A stretch of 64,000 nt of DNA from Embleya hyalina (lineage in GTDB: Bacteria; Actinomycetota; Actinomycetes; Streptomycetales; Streptomycetaceae): positions 138,632 to 202,631 of the forward strand of contig NZ_BIFH01000032.1 in NCBI RefSeq assembly GCF_003967355.1. The letters are read 5' to 3'. Both the position numbers and the translations under genes were made by a program. The number at the start of each line of letters is the position of its first letter. Within the stretch, counting starts at the first letter, position 1. A model generated the notes under the pieces. That model ran no database searches, was not told the origin of the DNA, and saw nothing but the letters and a program-made list of their open reading frames with translations. Below are positions 48,158 to 56,441 of the stretch, piece by piece.

Positions 48158-48622
48158 CTAGGTCGGCGTGGCGCAGCGTGCGCAGCGGCCGGTCAGGGCC
48201 ACGGCGGTCGGGTCGAGGGCGAAGCCCTGCTCCGCGGCCAGCCGGAACGCCACGTCGTCCAGCAGGTCGCCCGGGGCGTGGCCGACCGTGCCGCAGACCC
48301 GGCAGCGTACGTACACCCGCGCGCCGCCGACGAGATGGCCCGCCAGGTGGTAGGTGGCCGCGTCGTGCCGGAGCCGGGTGAAGGCGACCAGGTCGAGGCG
48401 TTCGAGGGCGTCGAGCGCTCGGTAGATCGTGGTCCGGTGCACCCCCGGCGCCGCACGGGAGACGGCGGCGAAGATCGCGTCGGCGCTCAGGTGTTCGTCG
48501 GCGTCGGCGAGGACCCGCAACACCGCCGTCCGCGCCACCGTGACCCGCTCGCCGTGCGCGCGGATCTGCCGCACCGCCTCGGCCACGGGGTCGGGGGTGG
48601 GGTGCTGCACACCGTCGTCCAT
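48158..48622 (-). CDS. Fur-family metalloregulator, divergent from the cobalamin operon
   Basis: The 154-aa protein has the Fur winged helix (ARTAVLRVLADADEHLSADA, then VHRTTIYRALDALERLDLV) and the structural zinc cysteines CRVC and CARC. The HxH-type metal ligands that separate Fur, Zur and Nur cannot be assigned with certainty here (DAATYHLAGHLVGG contains two His). It faces cobG, 100 nt away, and a 17-bp palindrome directly precedes its ATG, so it probably represses itself and perhaps cobG. Cobalt, zinc or nickel could be the effector. There is no visible Shine-Dalgarno, suggesting a leaderless mRNA. Confidence 0.88.
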   Translation of the reverse strand: MDDGVQHPTPDPVAEAVRQIRAHGERVTVARTAVLRVLADADEHLSADAIFAAVSRAAPGVHRTTIYRALDALERLDLVAFTRLRHDAATYHLAGHLVGGARVYVRCRVCGTVGHAPGDLLDDVAFRLAAEQGFALDPTAVALTGRCARCATPT

Positions 48623-48639
48623 ATGCAACAGTGTCGCAT
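48623..48639. promoter_or_regulatory. 17-bp palindrome abutting the Fur-family start codon
   Basis: ATGCAACAGTGTCGCAT is symmetric around its central G with a single mismatch. It lies directly against the Fur-family start codon and 83 nt upstream of cobG. Size, symmetry and position fit a Fur-family operator for autoregulation. Confidence 0.5.
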
Positions 48640-48722
48640 CTGGCCGGTGCACGATCCGGCCCGGGGCGACCGACCGGACACCCCGACGCAGGCCGGCGAG
48701 GCGGCACGAAGGGGGTGGGGCG

Positions 48723-50042
48723 GTGCCGATCCGAGACCGCGACGACGCCTGTCCCGGGGTCGTGGACACGTCCCCCGCCGACGACGGACTGATCGCGCGC
48801 GTACGCCTGCCGGGCGGCCGGCTCGGGCCCCGCCAGGTACGTGAACTCGCCGCCCTGGCACGGCGGTTCGGCACGGGATCGGTGGACCTGACGGCCCGCG
48901 CCAACATCCAGCTGCGCGGCCTGGCCGAGGCCGACCTGCCCGCCTTCGCCGACGCCGTCGCGGCGGCCGGCCTGATGCCCTCGCGCAGCCACGAGCGGGT
49001 GCGCAACATCCTGGCGAGCCCGCTGGCGGGTCGCGATCCGCGGGCCCTGCTCGACGCCGACCCGATCCTGGCCGCCGTGGACGAGGCCGTGTGCGCGGCG
49101 CCGGACCTGACCGCGCTGTCCGGCCGCTTCCTGATCGGCGTCGACGACGGCGGCCTCCCGATCGCCTCCGCCCGCCACGACCTGGACCTGGTGGCCCGGT
49201 CCGCGCACACCGTCGCGCTGTACGCCGCCGGCCACGACACGGGGTGGCGCTTCGCCCCGGCCGACGCGGCGACCGCGATCGTCCGCGCGGCCCGCGCGTT
49301 CCTGACCGCCCGCGCCGACAGCGGCGCCTGGCACGTCCGCGAACTCCCGCTCGGCGCGGTCGCGTTCGCCACCGCACTGGGCGCGGATCCGGGACGCCCC
49401 GGGCAGCCCGACCCGGCCCCCGACGACGCGGCGACGCACCCGGATTCGCGGCGACGCGACGCGGGGCCGCCGATCGGGGTGCTGCGTCAGGGTGACGGCC
49501 GCTACGCCGTCGGGGTCTCGGTGCCGCTCGGCCGATTGACGCCGGAACACATGCACGCGCTGGTCGCGACGGGGGCCGAGGTACGGATCACCGGCTCCCG
49601 GGGCCTGGTCGTCCGGGATCTGTCCGACCCGGCGGGCGTGTCGGCGGGATTGGCGGCGGCCGGCCTGTCCGCCGATCCCGCGTCGCCGTGGCGCGGGGTG
49701 AGCGCGTGCAGCGGCCTGGGGGCGTGCCGCCGGGCCCTGGCCGACGTCCGCGCCGAGGCGACCCGCCACGCACTGGGCCGCTCCCGGGCCGCCGCACTCG
49801 TCCTCGACGAGAACCCCGACGCGACGCTCGACGGCGACCCCCACGGCGACGCCGGTCCGGCCTCCCCGGGTCGGGTCGCCACGCACTGGGTCGGTTGTGC
49901 TCGCGCCTGTGGCACGCCCGCCGGGGCGACCGTGCTGGTGGCCCGGGAGGACGGTGGCTACCTGGCCCTGCGGCCGGGTGCCGCCGGCCCACCGGGTGCC
50001 GAGGGGGCGACCGCGCCGACCGGGCCGCCGAGTCGGACATGA
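48723..50042 (+). CDS. cobG: Precorrin-3B synthase
   Basis: A 439-aa member of the nitrite/sulfite-reductase fold that hydroxylates precorrin-3A in the oxygen-dependent cobalamin route. Two ferredoxin-like half-domains are seen ([20 protein letters not shown] at the start, [19 protein letters not shown] later). The 4Fe-4S/siroheme-type cysteines are in [13 protein letters not shown] and GCARACGTP. The GTG at 48723 has an AAGGGGGTGGGG run upstream. A Gly/Pro-rich loop of about 30 residues (around 222-245) and a Pro-rich tail are species-specific padding. It is the first gene of the plus-strand cob operon. Confidence 0.9.
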   Translation: MPIRDRDDACPGVVDTSPADDGLIARVRLPGGRLGPRQVRELAALARRFGTGSVDLTARANIQLRGLAEADLPAFADAVAAAGLMPSRSHERVRNILASPLAGRDPRALLDADPILAAVDEAVCAAPDLTALSGRFLIGVDDGGLPIASARHDLDLVARSAHTVALYAAGHDTGWRFAPADAATAIVRAARAFLTARADSGAWHVRELPLGAVAFATALGADPGRPGQPDPAPDDAATHPDSRRRDAGPPIGVLRQGDGRYAVGVSVPLGRLTPEHMHALVATGAEVRITGSRGLVVRDLSDPAGVSAGLAAAGLSADPASPWRGVSACSGLGACRRALADVRAEATRHALGRSRAAALVLDENPDATLDGDPHGDAGPASPGRVATHWVGCARACGTPAGATVLVAREDGGYLALRPGAAGPPGAEGATAPTGPPSRT

Positions 50043-50152
50043 GCGTCGGCGCGCGCCCCACGACCCGCCCCCGCCGTGGCCGGCCGCCACGTACCCCGAT
50101 CACCATCACCCCGACCACCATCACCCCGCTCGCGGGCGAAGGAGCAGCCGAC

Positions 50153-50779
50153 GTGGACGACTGGATCAAGGACGGCCCCGAGATCTATCGGCGTTCGTTC
50201 GCGACCATCCGGGCCGAGGCGGACCTGTCCCGCTTCCCCGAGGACGTCTCGCGCGTCGTCGTCCGGATGATCCACGCCTGTGGCATGACCGACCTGCCGC
50301 AGGACGTCGGCTTCCATCCCGACGTGGCCCGCGCCGGCTCGGCCGCGCTGCGCGACGGGGCGCCGATCCTGTGCGACGCGAACATGGTCGCGTCCGGGGT
50401 GACCCGCAAGCGGCTGCCCCGGGACAACGACGTGCGCTGCCTGCTCGCCGATCCGCGCACCCCCGTGCTCGCCGCCGAGCAGGGCACCACCCGCAGTGCC
50501 GCCGCCGTGGACCTGTGGGTGGACGACCTGGGCGGCGCCGTGGTGGCCGTCGGGAACGCGCCCACCGCGCTGTTCCGGCTGCTCGAACTGATCGACCTGG
50601 GTGCCCCGCGCCCCGCCGCGATCATCGGCATCCCGGTCGGCTTCATCGGCGCGGCGGAGTCCAAGCAGGCCCTCGCCGAGCACCCCGCCGGCATCCCCTA
50701 CCTCGTCGTGCACGGCCGCCGCGGCGGCAGCGCGATGACCGCCGCCGCGCTGAACGCGCTCGCGAGCGAGCAGGAATAG
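50153..50779 (+). CDS. cobH: Precorrin-8X methylmutase
   Basis: CobH moves the C11 methyl to C12, giving hydrogenobyrinate. The family features are [19 protein letters not shown], catalytic His in [14 protein letters not shown] (about residue 42), DANMVASGV, and [14 protein letters not shown] near the end. The GTG at 50153 gives 208 aa, the usual length, and has a strong GAAGGAG 8 nt upstream. The frame is also open from an ATG at 50039 overlapping the cobG stop, which would add a Pro/Thr/Arg-rich 38-residue extension; the overlap is typical of this operon, so the longer form cannot be excluded. Confidence 0.9.
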   Translation: MDDWIKDGPEIYRRSFATIRAEADLSRFPEDVSRVVVRMIHACGMTDLPQDVGFHPDVARAGSAALRDGAPILCDANMVASGVTRKRLPRDNDVRCLLADPRTPVLAAEQGTTRSAAAVDLWVDDLGGAVVAVGNAPTALFRLLELIDLGAPRPAAIIGIPVGFIGAAESKQALAEHPAGIPYLVVHGRRGGSAMTAAALNALASEQE

Positions 50780-50847
50780 CCGATGCCCCGCACAAACGAC
50801 CCGCGGACCGGCGGCACCACCCCCACACCCACCCCCAGGAGCACAGC

Positions 50848-52392
50848 GTGACCACCACCGGCCGCCTGTACGGCATCGGCCTCGGCCCGGGCGACCCCGA
50901 GCTGATCACCCTCAAGGCGCATCGCCTGATCACCTCGGCCGACGTGGTCGCGTACCCGGTCAAGAAGGGCGCCCGCGGCGTCGCGATCACCATCGCCGAG
51001 CCGTACCTGACCGAGGCCCAGCTGCGCCTGCCGCTGGAGTACCCGGTGACCACCGAGAGCACGGATCATCCCGGCGGCTACGACGGCGCGCTCGCCGACT
51101 ACTACGACACGACCGCCGCCGAGCTCGCCGCGCACCTGGACGCCGGTCGCGACGTCGCGGTGTTGTGCGAGGGCGACCCGTTCTTCTACGGCTCGTACAT
51201 GTACTGGCACGAACGGCTCGCCGACCGCTATCCCGTCGAGGTGGTCCCCGGGGTGACCTCGGTCAGCGGCGCGGCGGCGGTGCTGGGCCGCCCGCTCGTC
51301 CAGCACGACGAGGTGCTGACGATCCTGCCCGGCACACTCCCGCCCGACGTGCTCGCGGCGCGGCTGCGCACCGCCGACTCGGCCGCGGTGATCAAGCTCG
51401 GCAAGCGGCATTTCCCGGCCGTCCGGGGCGCGTTCGAGCGGGCCGGCCTCGCCGATCGCACCTGGTACGTGGAGCGCGCCACCACCGAGCGGCAGCGGGT
51501 GCGGCCGCTCGCCGAGGTCGACCCGGCCGAAGTCCCGTACTTCTCCCTGGTGATCACTCCCTCCACCGCGCCGGGCGGCGAGTTCGCCACGAACCGCACC
51601 CCGCGCGAGCCGGAGCCGGACTACACGATCCCCGAACCCACCGGCGAACTCGGCTCGATCGACGTGGTCGGCCTGGGCCCGGCCGGCCCCGAATGGCTCA
51701 CCCCCGACGCGCACGCCGCGCTCGCCGCCGCGGATCACGTGGTCGGCTACGGGCCGTACGTCGACCGCGTCCAGCCCCGCCCGGGCCAGAAGCGGCACCG
51801 CACCGACAACCGGGTCGAGGCCGAACGCGCCCGCCACGCCATCGCGTTGGCCGAGGCGGGCGGTCGGGTCGCGGTGGTCTCCTCCGGCGACGCGGGCGTG
51901 TTCGCGATGGCCTCGGCCGTGCTGGAGGCCGCGCACGAGACGGCCACCGAGGTTCCGGTCCGGGTGGTCGCGGGGCTGTCCGCGATGCAGGCCGTGGCGG
52001 CGCGCGCGGGCGCGCCGTTGGGCCACGACTTCTGTGTGATCAGCCTGTCCGCGATCCTCAAGCCGTGGGACGTGATCGAGCGCCGGTTGACCGCCGCCGC
52101 CGAGGCGGACCTCGCGGTGGCGATCTACAACCCGGCCTCGAAGACCCGGCGGACCCAGGTCGCCGAGGCCCGGGACCTGTTCCTGAAGCACCGCTCGCCG
52201 GACACCCCGGTGGTGGTCGGCCGCGACGTCGGCGGTCCGACCGAGTCGGTACGGGTGGTGCGCCTGGCCGACCTGGACCCGGACGTGGTCGACATGCGCA
52301 CGCTGCTGATCATCGGCTCGTCCCGAACCCGCGCCTACCCGCGCCCCGACGGCGGCACCGGCGTGTACACGCCGCGTCGCTACCCGGCCTGA
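50848..52392 (+). CDS. cobIJ: Fused precorrin-2 C20-methyltransferase / precorrin-3B C17-methyltransferase
   Basis: The 514-aa bifunctional enzyme performs two SAM-dependent ring methylations, C20 and, after CobG, C17 with ring contraction. Both halves have the tetrapyrrole methylase fold: CobI (1-240; GIGLGPGDPELITLKA, LCEGDPFFYGSYMYWHERL, VPGVTSVSGAAAVLGRPL) and CobJ (about 265-514; VVGLGPAGPEWLTPDA, SSGDAGVFAMASAVLE, VAGLSAMQAVAARAGAPLGHD and IYNPASKTRRTQ). This fusion is characteristic of actinobacteria. The GTG start has AGGAG 6 nt upstream. It ends the plus-strand operon and converges with cobK. Confidence 0.94.
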   Translation: MTTTGRLYGIGLGPGDPELITLKAHRLITSADVVAYPVKKGARGVAITIAEPYLTEAQLRLPLEYPVTTESTDHPGGYDGALADYYDTTAAELAAHLDAGRDVAVLCEGDPFFYGSYMYWHERLADRYPVEVVPGVTSVSGAAAVLGRPLVQHDEVLTILPGTLPPDVLAARLRTADSAAVIKLGKRHFPAVRGAFERAGLADRTWYVERATTERQRVRPLAEVDPAEVPYFSLVITPSTAPGGEFATNRTPREPEPDYTIPEPTGELGSIDVVGLGPAGPEWLTPDAHAALAAADHVVGYGPYVDRVQPRPGQKRHRTDNRVEAERARHAIALAEAGGRVAVVSSGDAGVFAMASAVLEAAHETATEVPVRVVAGLSAMQAVAARAGAPLGHDFCVISLSAILKPWDVIERRLTAAAEADLAVAIYNPASKTRRTQVAEARDLFLKHRSPDTPVVVGRDVGGPTESVRVVRLADLDPDVVDMRTLLIIGSSRTRAYPRPDGGTGVYTPRRYPA

Positions 52393-52448
52393 GCGTCCGG
52401 GGCGGGATCGGCATGTGGGTTTGTGTCACAGTGACTGATATGTACGAC

Positions 52449-53249
52449 TCACGCCCCGCCCGCCGCTCCGTCGGCGGCCGCCCTGGCCAGGACCCAGCGC
52501 GCGGCGCTCGCCGCGTCGGCGACCTGTTCCGGCGCGGTCGCCTCGGGACGGCGGATCAGCACCACGGGCAGGCCGAGTTCACGCGCCGCGGTGAGCTTGG
52601 CCGCCGTCTGGGTGCCGCCGCTGTCCTTGGTGACGATCGCCTCGACGCGGCGGTCGCGCATCAGCGCGATCTCGTCCTCGACCGTGAACGGGCCTCGGGC
52701 CAGCAGCACTTCGCAGGCGCGGGGCAGTGCGCCGGTGGGCGGCTCGACGCTGCGCAGCAGGAACCACAGCCGGTCCAGACGCGCGTACGGCGCGGTCTCC
52801 AGGCGCCCGGTGGTCAGGAACACCCGGCGGGCCAGAGCCGGCAACACCCGCGCGGCGTGCTCGGCCGAGTCGACCGGGTGCCAGTCGTCGCCGGGCACCG
52901 CCGTCCAGCCCGGCCGTTGCAGCCGCAGGAGCGGTACGCCTGCCTCGGCGCAGGCGGCGACCGCGTGCGCCGAGATGCGGGCCGCGAACGGGTGCGTGGC
53001 GTCGACGACGCCCGCCACGTCCCGGGCCCGCAGCCACGCCACCAGGCCGGGTACACCGCCGAAGCCGCCCACCCGGGACTCGCCGACCGGCAACACCGGC
53101 GCCCGGGTCCGCCCCGCCAGCGACGACACCACCCGCAGTCCGGGCGTGTCCGCGACGAGTGCGGCCAGGGCCCGGGCGTCGGAGGTGCCGCCGAGCACCA
53201 GGAGCACGCGACCGTCGGCCGGCCGGTCGGATGGTGTGGTCCCGCTCAC
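52449..53249 (-). CDS. cobK: Precorrin-6A reductase
   Basis: The 266-aa NADPH-dependent reductase acts on precorrin-6A. The cofactor-binding start VLLVLGGTSDARALAALV, the middle GVVDATHPFAARISAHAVAA and the C-terminal IVTKDSGGTQTAAKLTAARELGLPVVLIRRP are characteristic of CobK/CbiJ. It lies alone on the minus strand between cobIJ and cbiD. Its ATG is only 17 nt from the cbiD start on the other strand, so the two promoters must overlap coding sequence. The last 15 residues are Ala/Gly-rich. Confidence 0.93.
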   Translation of the reverse strand: MSGTTPSDRPADGRVLLVLGGTSDARALAALVADTPGLRVVSSLAGRTRAPVLPVGESRVGGFGGVPGLVAWLRARDVAGVVDATHPFAARISAHAVAACAEAGVPLLRLQRPGWTAVPGDDWHPVDSAEHAARVLPALARRVFLTTGRLETAPYARLDRLWFLLRSVEPPTGALPRACEVLLARGPFTVEDEIALMRDRRVEAIVTKDSGGTQTAAKLTAARELGLPVVLIRRPEATAPEQVADAASAARWVLARAAADGAAGGA

Positions 53250-53266
53250 GACCGGCTCCCGCTCCG

Positions 53267-54361
53267 ATGACGCGCCCCGATCGCCCGCTGCGTCGCGGCT
53301 GGACCACCGGGGCGTGTGCCACGGCGGCCACGACGGCCGCCTATCAGGCCCTGCTGACCGGCGAGTTCCCCGATCCGGTGACCGTGTACCTGCCCGGCGG
53401 GCAGACGCCGGCGTTCGCCCTCGCCGTCGAGGAGCGCGGCACCGACGCGGCGATGGCGGGTGTGGTCAAGGACGCCGGGGACGATCCGGACGCCACCCAC
53501 GGCGCGCTGATCCGGGCCATCGTGCGGCACGCGGCCGTCGGCTCCGGGGTGACGTTCCGGGCCGGGCCCGGGGTCGGCACCGTGACGCTGCCCGGCCTGC
53601 CGCTGCCCGTCGGCGAACCGGCGGTCAATCCGGTCCCGCGCATGCTGATGCGCGAGGCGGTGGCCCGGGTGGCCGGAGCGTACGGCGGCACCGGTGACGT
53701 CACGGTCGAGTTGTCCGTGGACGACGGCGAGCGCATCGCCGAGCGGACCTGGAATCCGCGCCTGGGCATCCTCGGCGGCCTGTCCATCCTGGGCACCACC
53801 GGCATCGTGATCCCGTACTCGTGCTCGGCCTGGATCGACTCGATCCGCCGGGGCATCGACGTCGCGGCGGCCACCGGCGAGACGCACGTGCTCGGCGCCA
53901 CCGGCACCACGTCCGAGCGGGTCGGCGCCGAGGTGCACGGGTTGTCCGGCACGGCCCTGCTGGACATGGGCGACTTCGCCGGTGCGCTGCTGAAGTACCT
54001 GCGCCGGCACCCGATTCCGCGGTTGACCATCGCGGGCGGCTTCGCCAAGCTCTCCAAACTCGCCGACGGCCATCTCGACCTGCACTCCGGCCGCTCGCAG
54101 GTGAACCTGGACCACCTCGCCGACCGGGCCGAGGCGGTGGGCGGCGACGCGGACCTGGCCGCGAGCATCCGCGCCGCGAACACCGCGCTGCACGCCCTGC
54201 AACTGGCCCGCGCCGCCGACGTCCCGCTCGGCGACGCGGTGGCCGAGGCCGCCCGGGACGCCGCGCGCGACCTCCTGCGCGGCAGCGAGGTCCCGATCAC
54301 CGTGGACGTGATCGCGATCGACCGCGGCGGCACGATCGTCGGCCGGGCCGATCCGGCCTGA
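53267..54361 (+). CDS. cbiD: CbiD-type C1-methyltransferase of corrin synthesis
   Basis: The 364-aa protein is a CbiD homologue, the C1-methylating enzyme of the anaerobic route (cobalt-precorrin-5B C1-methyltransferase). The family features are LRRGWTTGACATAATTAAYQ at the start, VVKDAGDDPDATHGA, ERTWNPRLGILGGLSILGTTGIV, and TIAGGFAKLSKLADGHLDLHS. It stands in for CobF, which performs the equivalent step in the classical aerobic pathway and is absent from this window. A second in-frame ATG (53231) lies inside the opposite cobK gene; neither start has a clear Shine-Dalgarno. Confidence 0.92.
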   Translation: MTRPDRPLRRGWTTGACATAATTAAYQALLTGEFPDPVTVYLPGGQTPAFALAVEERGTDAAMAGVVKDAGDDPDATHGALIRAIVRHAAVGSGVTFRAGPGVGTVTLPGLPLPVGEPAVNPVPRMLMREAVARVAGAYGGTGDVTVELSVDDGERIAERTWNPRLGILGGLSILGTTGIVIPYSCSAWIDSIRRGIDVAAATGETHVLGATGTTSERVGAEVHGLSGTALLDMGDFAGALLKYLRRHPIPRLTIAGGFAKLSKLADGHLDLHSGRSQVNLDHLADRAEAVGGDADLAASIRAANTALHALQLARAADVPLGDAVAEAARDAARDLLRGSEVPITVDVIAIDRGGTIVGRADPA

Positions 54362-54372
54362 CGCCACGCCGC

Positions 54373-55137
54373 TCATCCGGCCGACGACGCTTCGACCGCC
54401 CGATCCCGCGCCTCGCTGTACAGGTGGCTGTCGCAGAAGCCCGGTTCGCCCAGCACGCGGCCGACCATGATGACCGCCACCGCCCTGATCCCGTTGTCGC
54501 GCACCAGCGATACCAGGTCGGCGAGTTCGCCGCGCACGATCGACTCGTCGGCACGCGACGCGCGGGCGACCACCGCGACCGGGCAGTCCGGGCCGTACAG
54601 CGGGGTCAACTCGGCCACCACGCGCTCGACTTGGCCGATCGCCAGGTGCAGCACGAGCAGCGCGCCGGAGCGGCCGAGGGTGGCCAGGTCCTCGCCGGGC
54701 GGCATCGCCGTCGCGTTGCCCGCGACCCGGGTCAGGATCACCGTCTGACCCACGGTCGGCAGCGTCAACTCCCGGCCCATGGCCGCCGCCGCGGCGGCGA
54801 ACGCCGGTACGCCCGGGGTGATGTCCCACGGGATGCCGAGCGCGTCGAGCCGGCGCTGCTGCTCGGCCACCGCGCTGAAGAACGAGGTGTCCCCCGACTG
54901 GAGGCGGGCCACGTCGTGCCCGGCCGCGTGCGCCGCCCGCAGTTCCTCGACGATCTGATCCAGGTTCAGGTCGGCGGTGTCCACGAGGCGGGCCCCGGGC
55001 GGTGCGGCCTCGACCAGTTCGCGCGGTACGAGAGCGCCCGCGTACAGGCACACCGGCGACGCGGCGATGATGCGCAGCCCCCGCACCGTGATCAGGTCGG
55101 CCGCGCCGGGGCCGGCGCCGATGAAGTGGACGGTCAT
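54373..55137 (-). CDS. cobM: Precorrin-4 C11-methyltransferase
   Basis: The 254-aa SAM-dependent tetrapyrrole methylase has the N-terminal loop HFIGAGPGAADLITVRGLR, the SAM-site strand RLQSGDTSFFSAVAEQQRRL, DITPGVPAFAAAAAAMGREL and TLPTVGQTVILTR, all diagnostic for CobM/CbiF. It would methylate C11 of precorrin-4. The start overlaps the cobL stop (ATGA), so it is coupled to cobL as the last gene of cobN-cobL-cobM. The gene converges with cbiD, with 11 nt between the stops. Confidence 0.94.
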   Translation of the reverse strand: MTVHFIGAGPGAADLITVRGLRIIAASPVCLYAGALVPRELVEAAPPGARLVDTADLNLDQIVEELRAAHAAGHDVARLQSGDTSFFSAVAEQQRRLDALGIPWDITPGVPAFAAAAAAMGRELTLPTVGQTVILTRVAGNATAMPPGEDLATLGRSGALLVLHLAIGQVERVVAELTPLYGPDCPVAVVARASRADESIVRGELADLVSLVRDNGIRAVAVIMVGRVLGEPGFCDSHLYSEARDRAVEASSAG

Positions 55138-56441
55138 GGGCGGGACTGCTCCTCGTCGGAGGGGAAAACGGACACGGGCTTCACGGCCACCCACTGGGTG
55201 ACCGGCATCGCCGGCCGCCACCCGGTGAACGAGCCCACCGGGCCGGACCGGGTGACCTGAAGGCGGGTCAACTCGCCGCCGAACACCGCGCGTTGCCGCA
55301 CCAATTCGGCCTCGGACTCGGCGACCACGGCGTTGGCCACCAAACGTCCGCCCGGGCGCAGCGCGTGCCAGCAGCGCTCGACCACGCCCGGCACCGTCAG
55401 CCCGCCGCCGATGAAGACCGCGTCGGGCGTCTCCCCGTACAGCGCCTCCGGCGCCCGCGCGACCACGATCCGCAGATCCGGCACGCCGAGCACGATCGCG
55501 TTCGCCGCCGCCCGCTCGGCCCGATCCGCGCGCGCCTCGAACGCCGTGGCCCGGCAGTGCGGATGGGCGCGCATCCACTCGATCCCGATGCTGCCGCTGC
55601 CCGCGCCGACATCCCAGAGCAGTTCCCCGGGGCGCGGCCCGAGGGCGGCCAGCGTGACCGCCCGGATCTCGCGCTTGGTCAACTGCCCGTCGTGCGCGTA
55701 TACGTCGTCCGGCAGACCGGCCAACCGGCTCAGTCCCGGCCCCGGCCCACACGCGACCGCGACCACGTTCAGGTCCGCGAACCGCCGCTCCGGGGCCGCC
55801 GCGAGCGCGTCGGCCGTGCCGCGCCACACCGACTCGGCCGGGCCGCCGAGGTGTTCGAGCACGGTGACCTCGCTCGTCCCGAACCCGCGCGCCACCAGCA
55901 GCGCCGCCGCCCGACCCGGCGTCAGCCCATTCGCACTGAGCACCAAAACCCGCCGGTCCACGGCCAGTTCGGCGGCCAAGGTGTCGAGTGGTCGGCCCAC
56001 CGCGCTGACCACCGCCACGGTCTGCGTGGACCAGCCGAGCCGCGCGCACGCCAACGACGCCGACGAGGCCACCGGCAGCACCGTGACCCGGTCCGCGCCC
56101 AGGCTCCGGACCAGCGTGGCCCCGACGCCGTGGAACATCGGGTCACCACTGGCCAGCACGCACACCCGCCGGGAAGCGGCCAGGTGGGCGACGAAGCCCA
56201 CCCGGAACGGCGACGGCCACGCGACCCGCTCGGCCCCGGTGTCGTCCACCATCGCCAAGTGCCGCGCGCCGCCGACCAACACCTCGGCCTCGCGCACCAA
56301 CGCCCGGGCCGCCTCGGACAGTCCGGCCCAGCCGTCGTCCCCGATCCCGACCACGGCCACCGGGCCGGTGCCGGTGAACGGCGCCCCCATCAGGGACACC
56401 GCCTCCGACACCGGCCCGGTCCCGGCCTCCCGCTCAGCCAT
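55134..56441 (-). CDS. cobL: Precorrin-6B C5,15-methyltransferase (decarboxylating), CbiE-CbiT fusion
   Basis: The 435-aa enzyme methylates C5 and C15 and removes the C12 acetate carboxylate. The N-terminal CbiE half has VAVVGIGDDGWAGLSEAARALV, VLASGDPMFHGVGATLV and VLSANGLTPGRAAALLVARG. The C-terminal CbiT half is a Rossmann methyltransferase (GQLTKREIRAVTLAALGPRP, LLWDVGAGSGSIGIEWMRAH and AVFIGGGLTVPG). The ATG at 56441 overlaps the end of cobN by 8 nt and has GAGGA about 8 nt upstream. The frame extends 13 codons further up without support. Confidence 0.94.
   Translation of the reverse strand: MAEREAGTGPVSEAVSLMGAPFTGTGPVAVVGIGDDGWAGLSEAARALVREAEVLVGGARHLAMVDDTGAERVAWPSPFRVGFVAHLAASRRVCVLASGDPMFHGVGATLVRSLGADRVTVLPVASSASLACARLGWSTQTVAVVSAVGRPLDTLAAELAVDRRVLVLSANGLTPGRAAALLVARGFGTSEVTVLEHLGGPAESVWRGTADALAAAPERRFADLNVVAVACGPGPGLSRLAGLPDDVYAHDGQLTKREIRAVTLAALGPRPGELLWDVGAGSGSIGIEWMRAHPHCRATAFEARADRAERAAANAIVLGVPDLRIVVARAPEALYGETPDAVFIGGGLTVPGVVERCWHALRPGGRLVANAVVAESEAELVRQRAVFGGELTRLQVTRSGPVGSFTGWRPAMPVTQWVAVKPVSVFPSDEEQSRP

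Noticed and set aside
52425-52435. GTCACAGTGAC palindrome between cobIJ and cobK
   Set aside because: It lies between two convergent stops, where an operator is not expected, and is too short to argue for a terminator.
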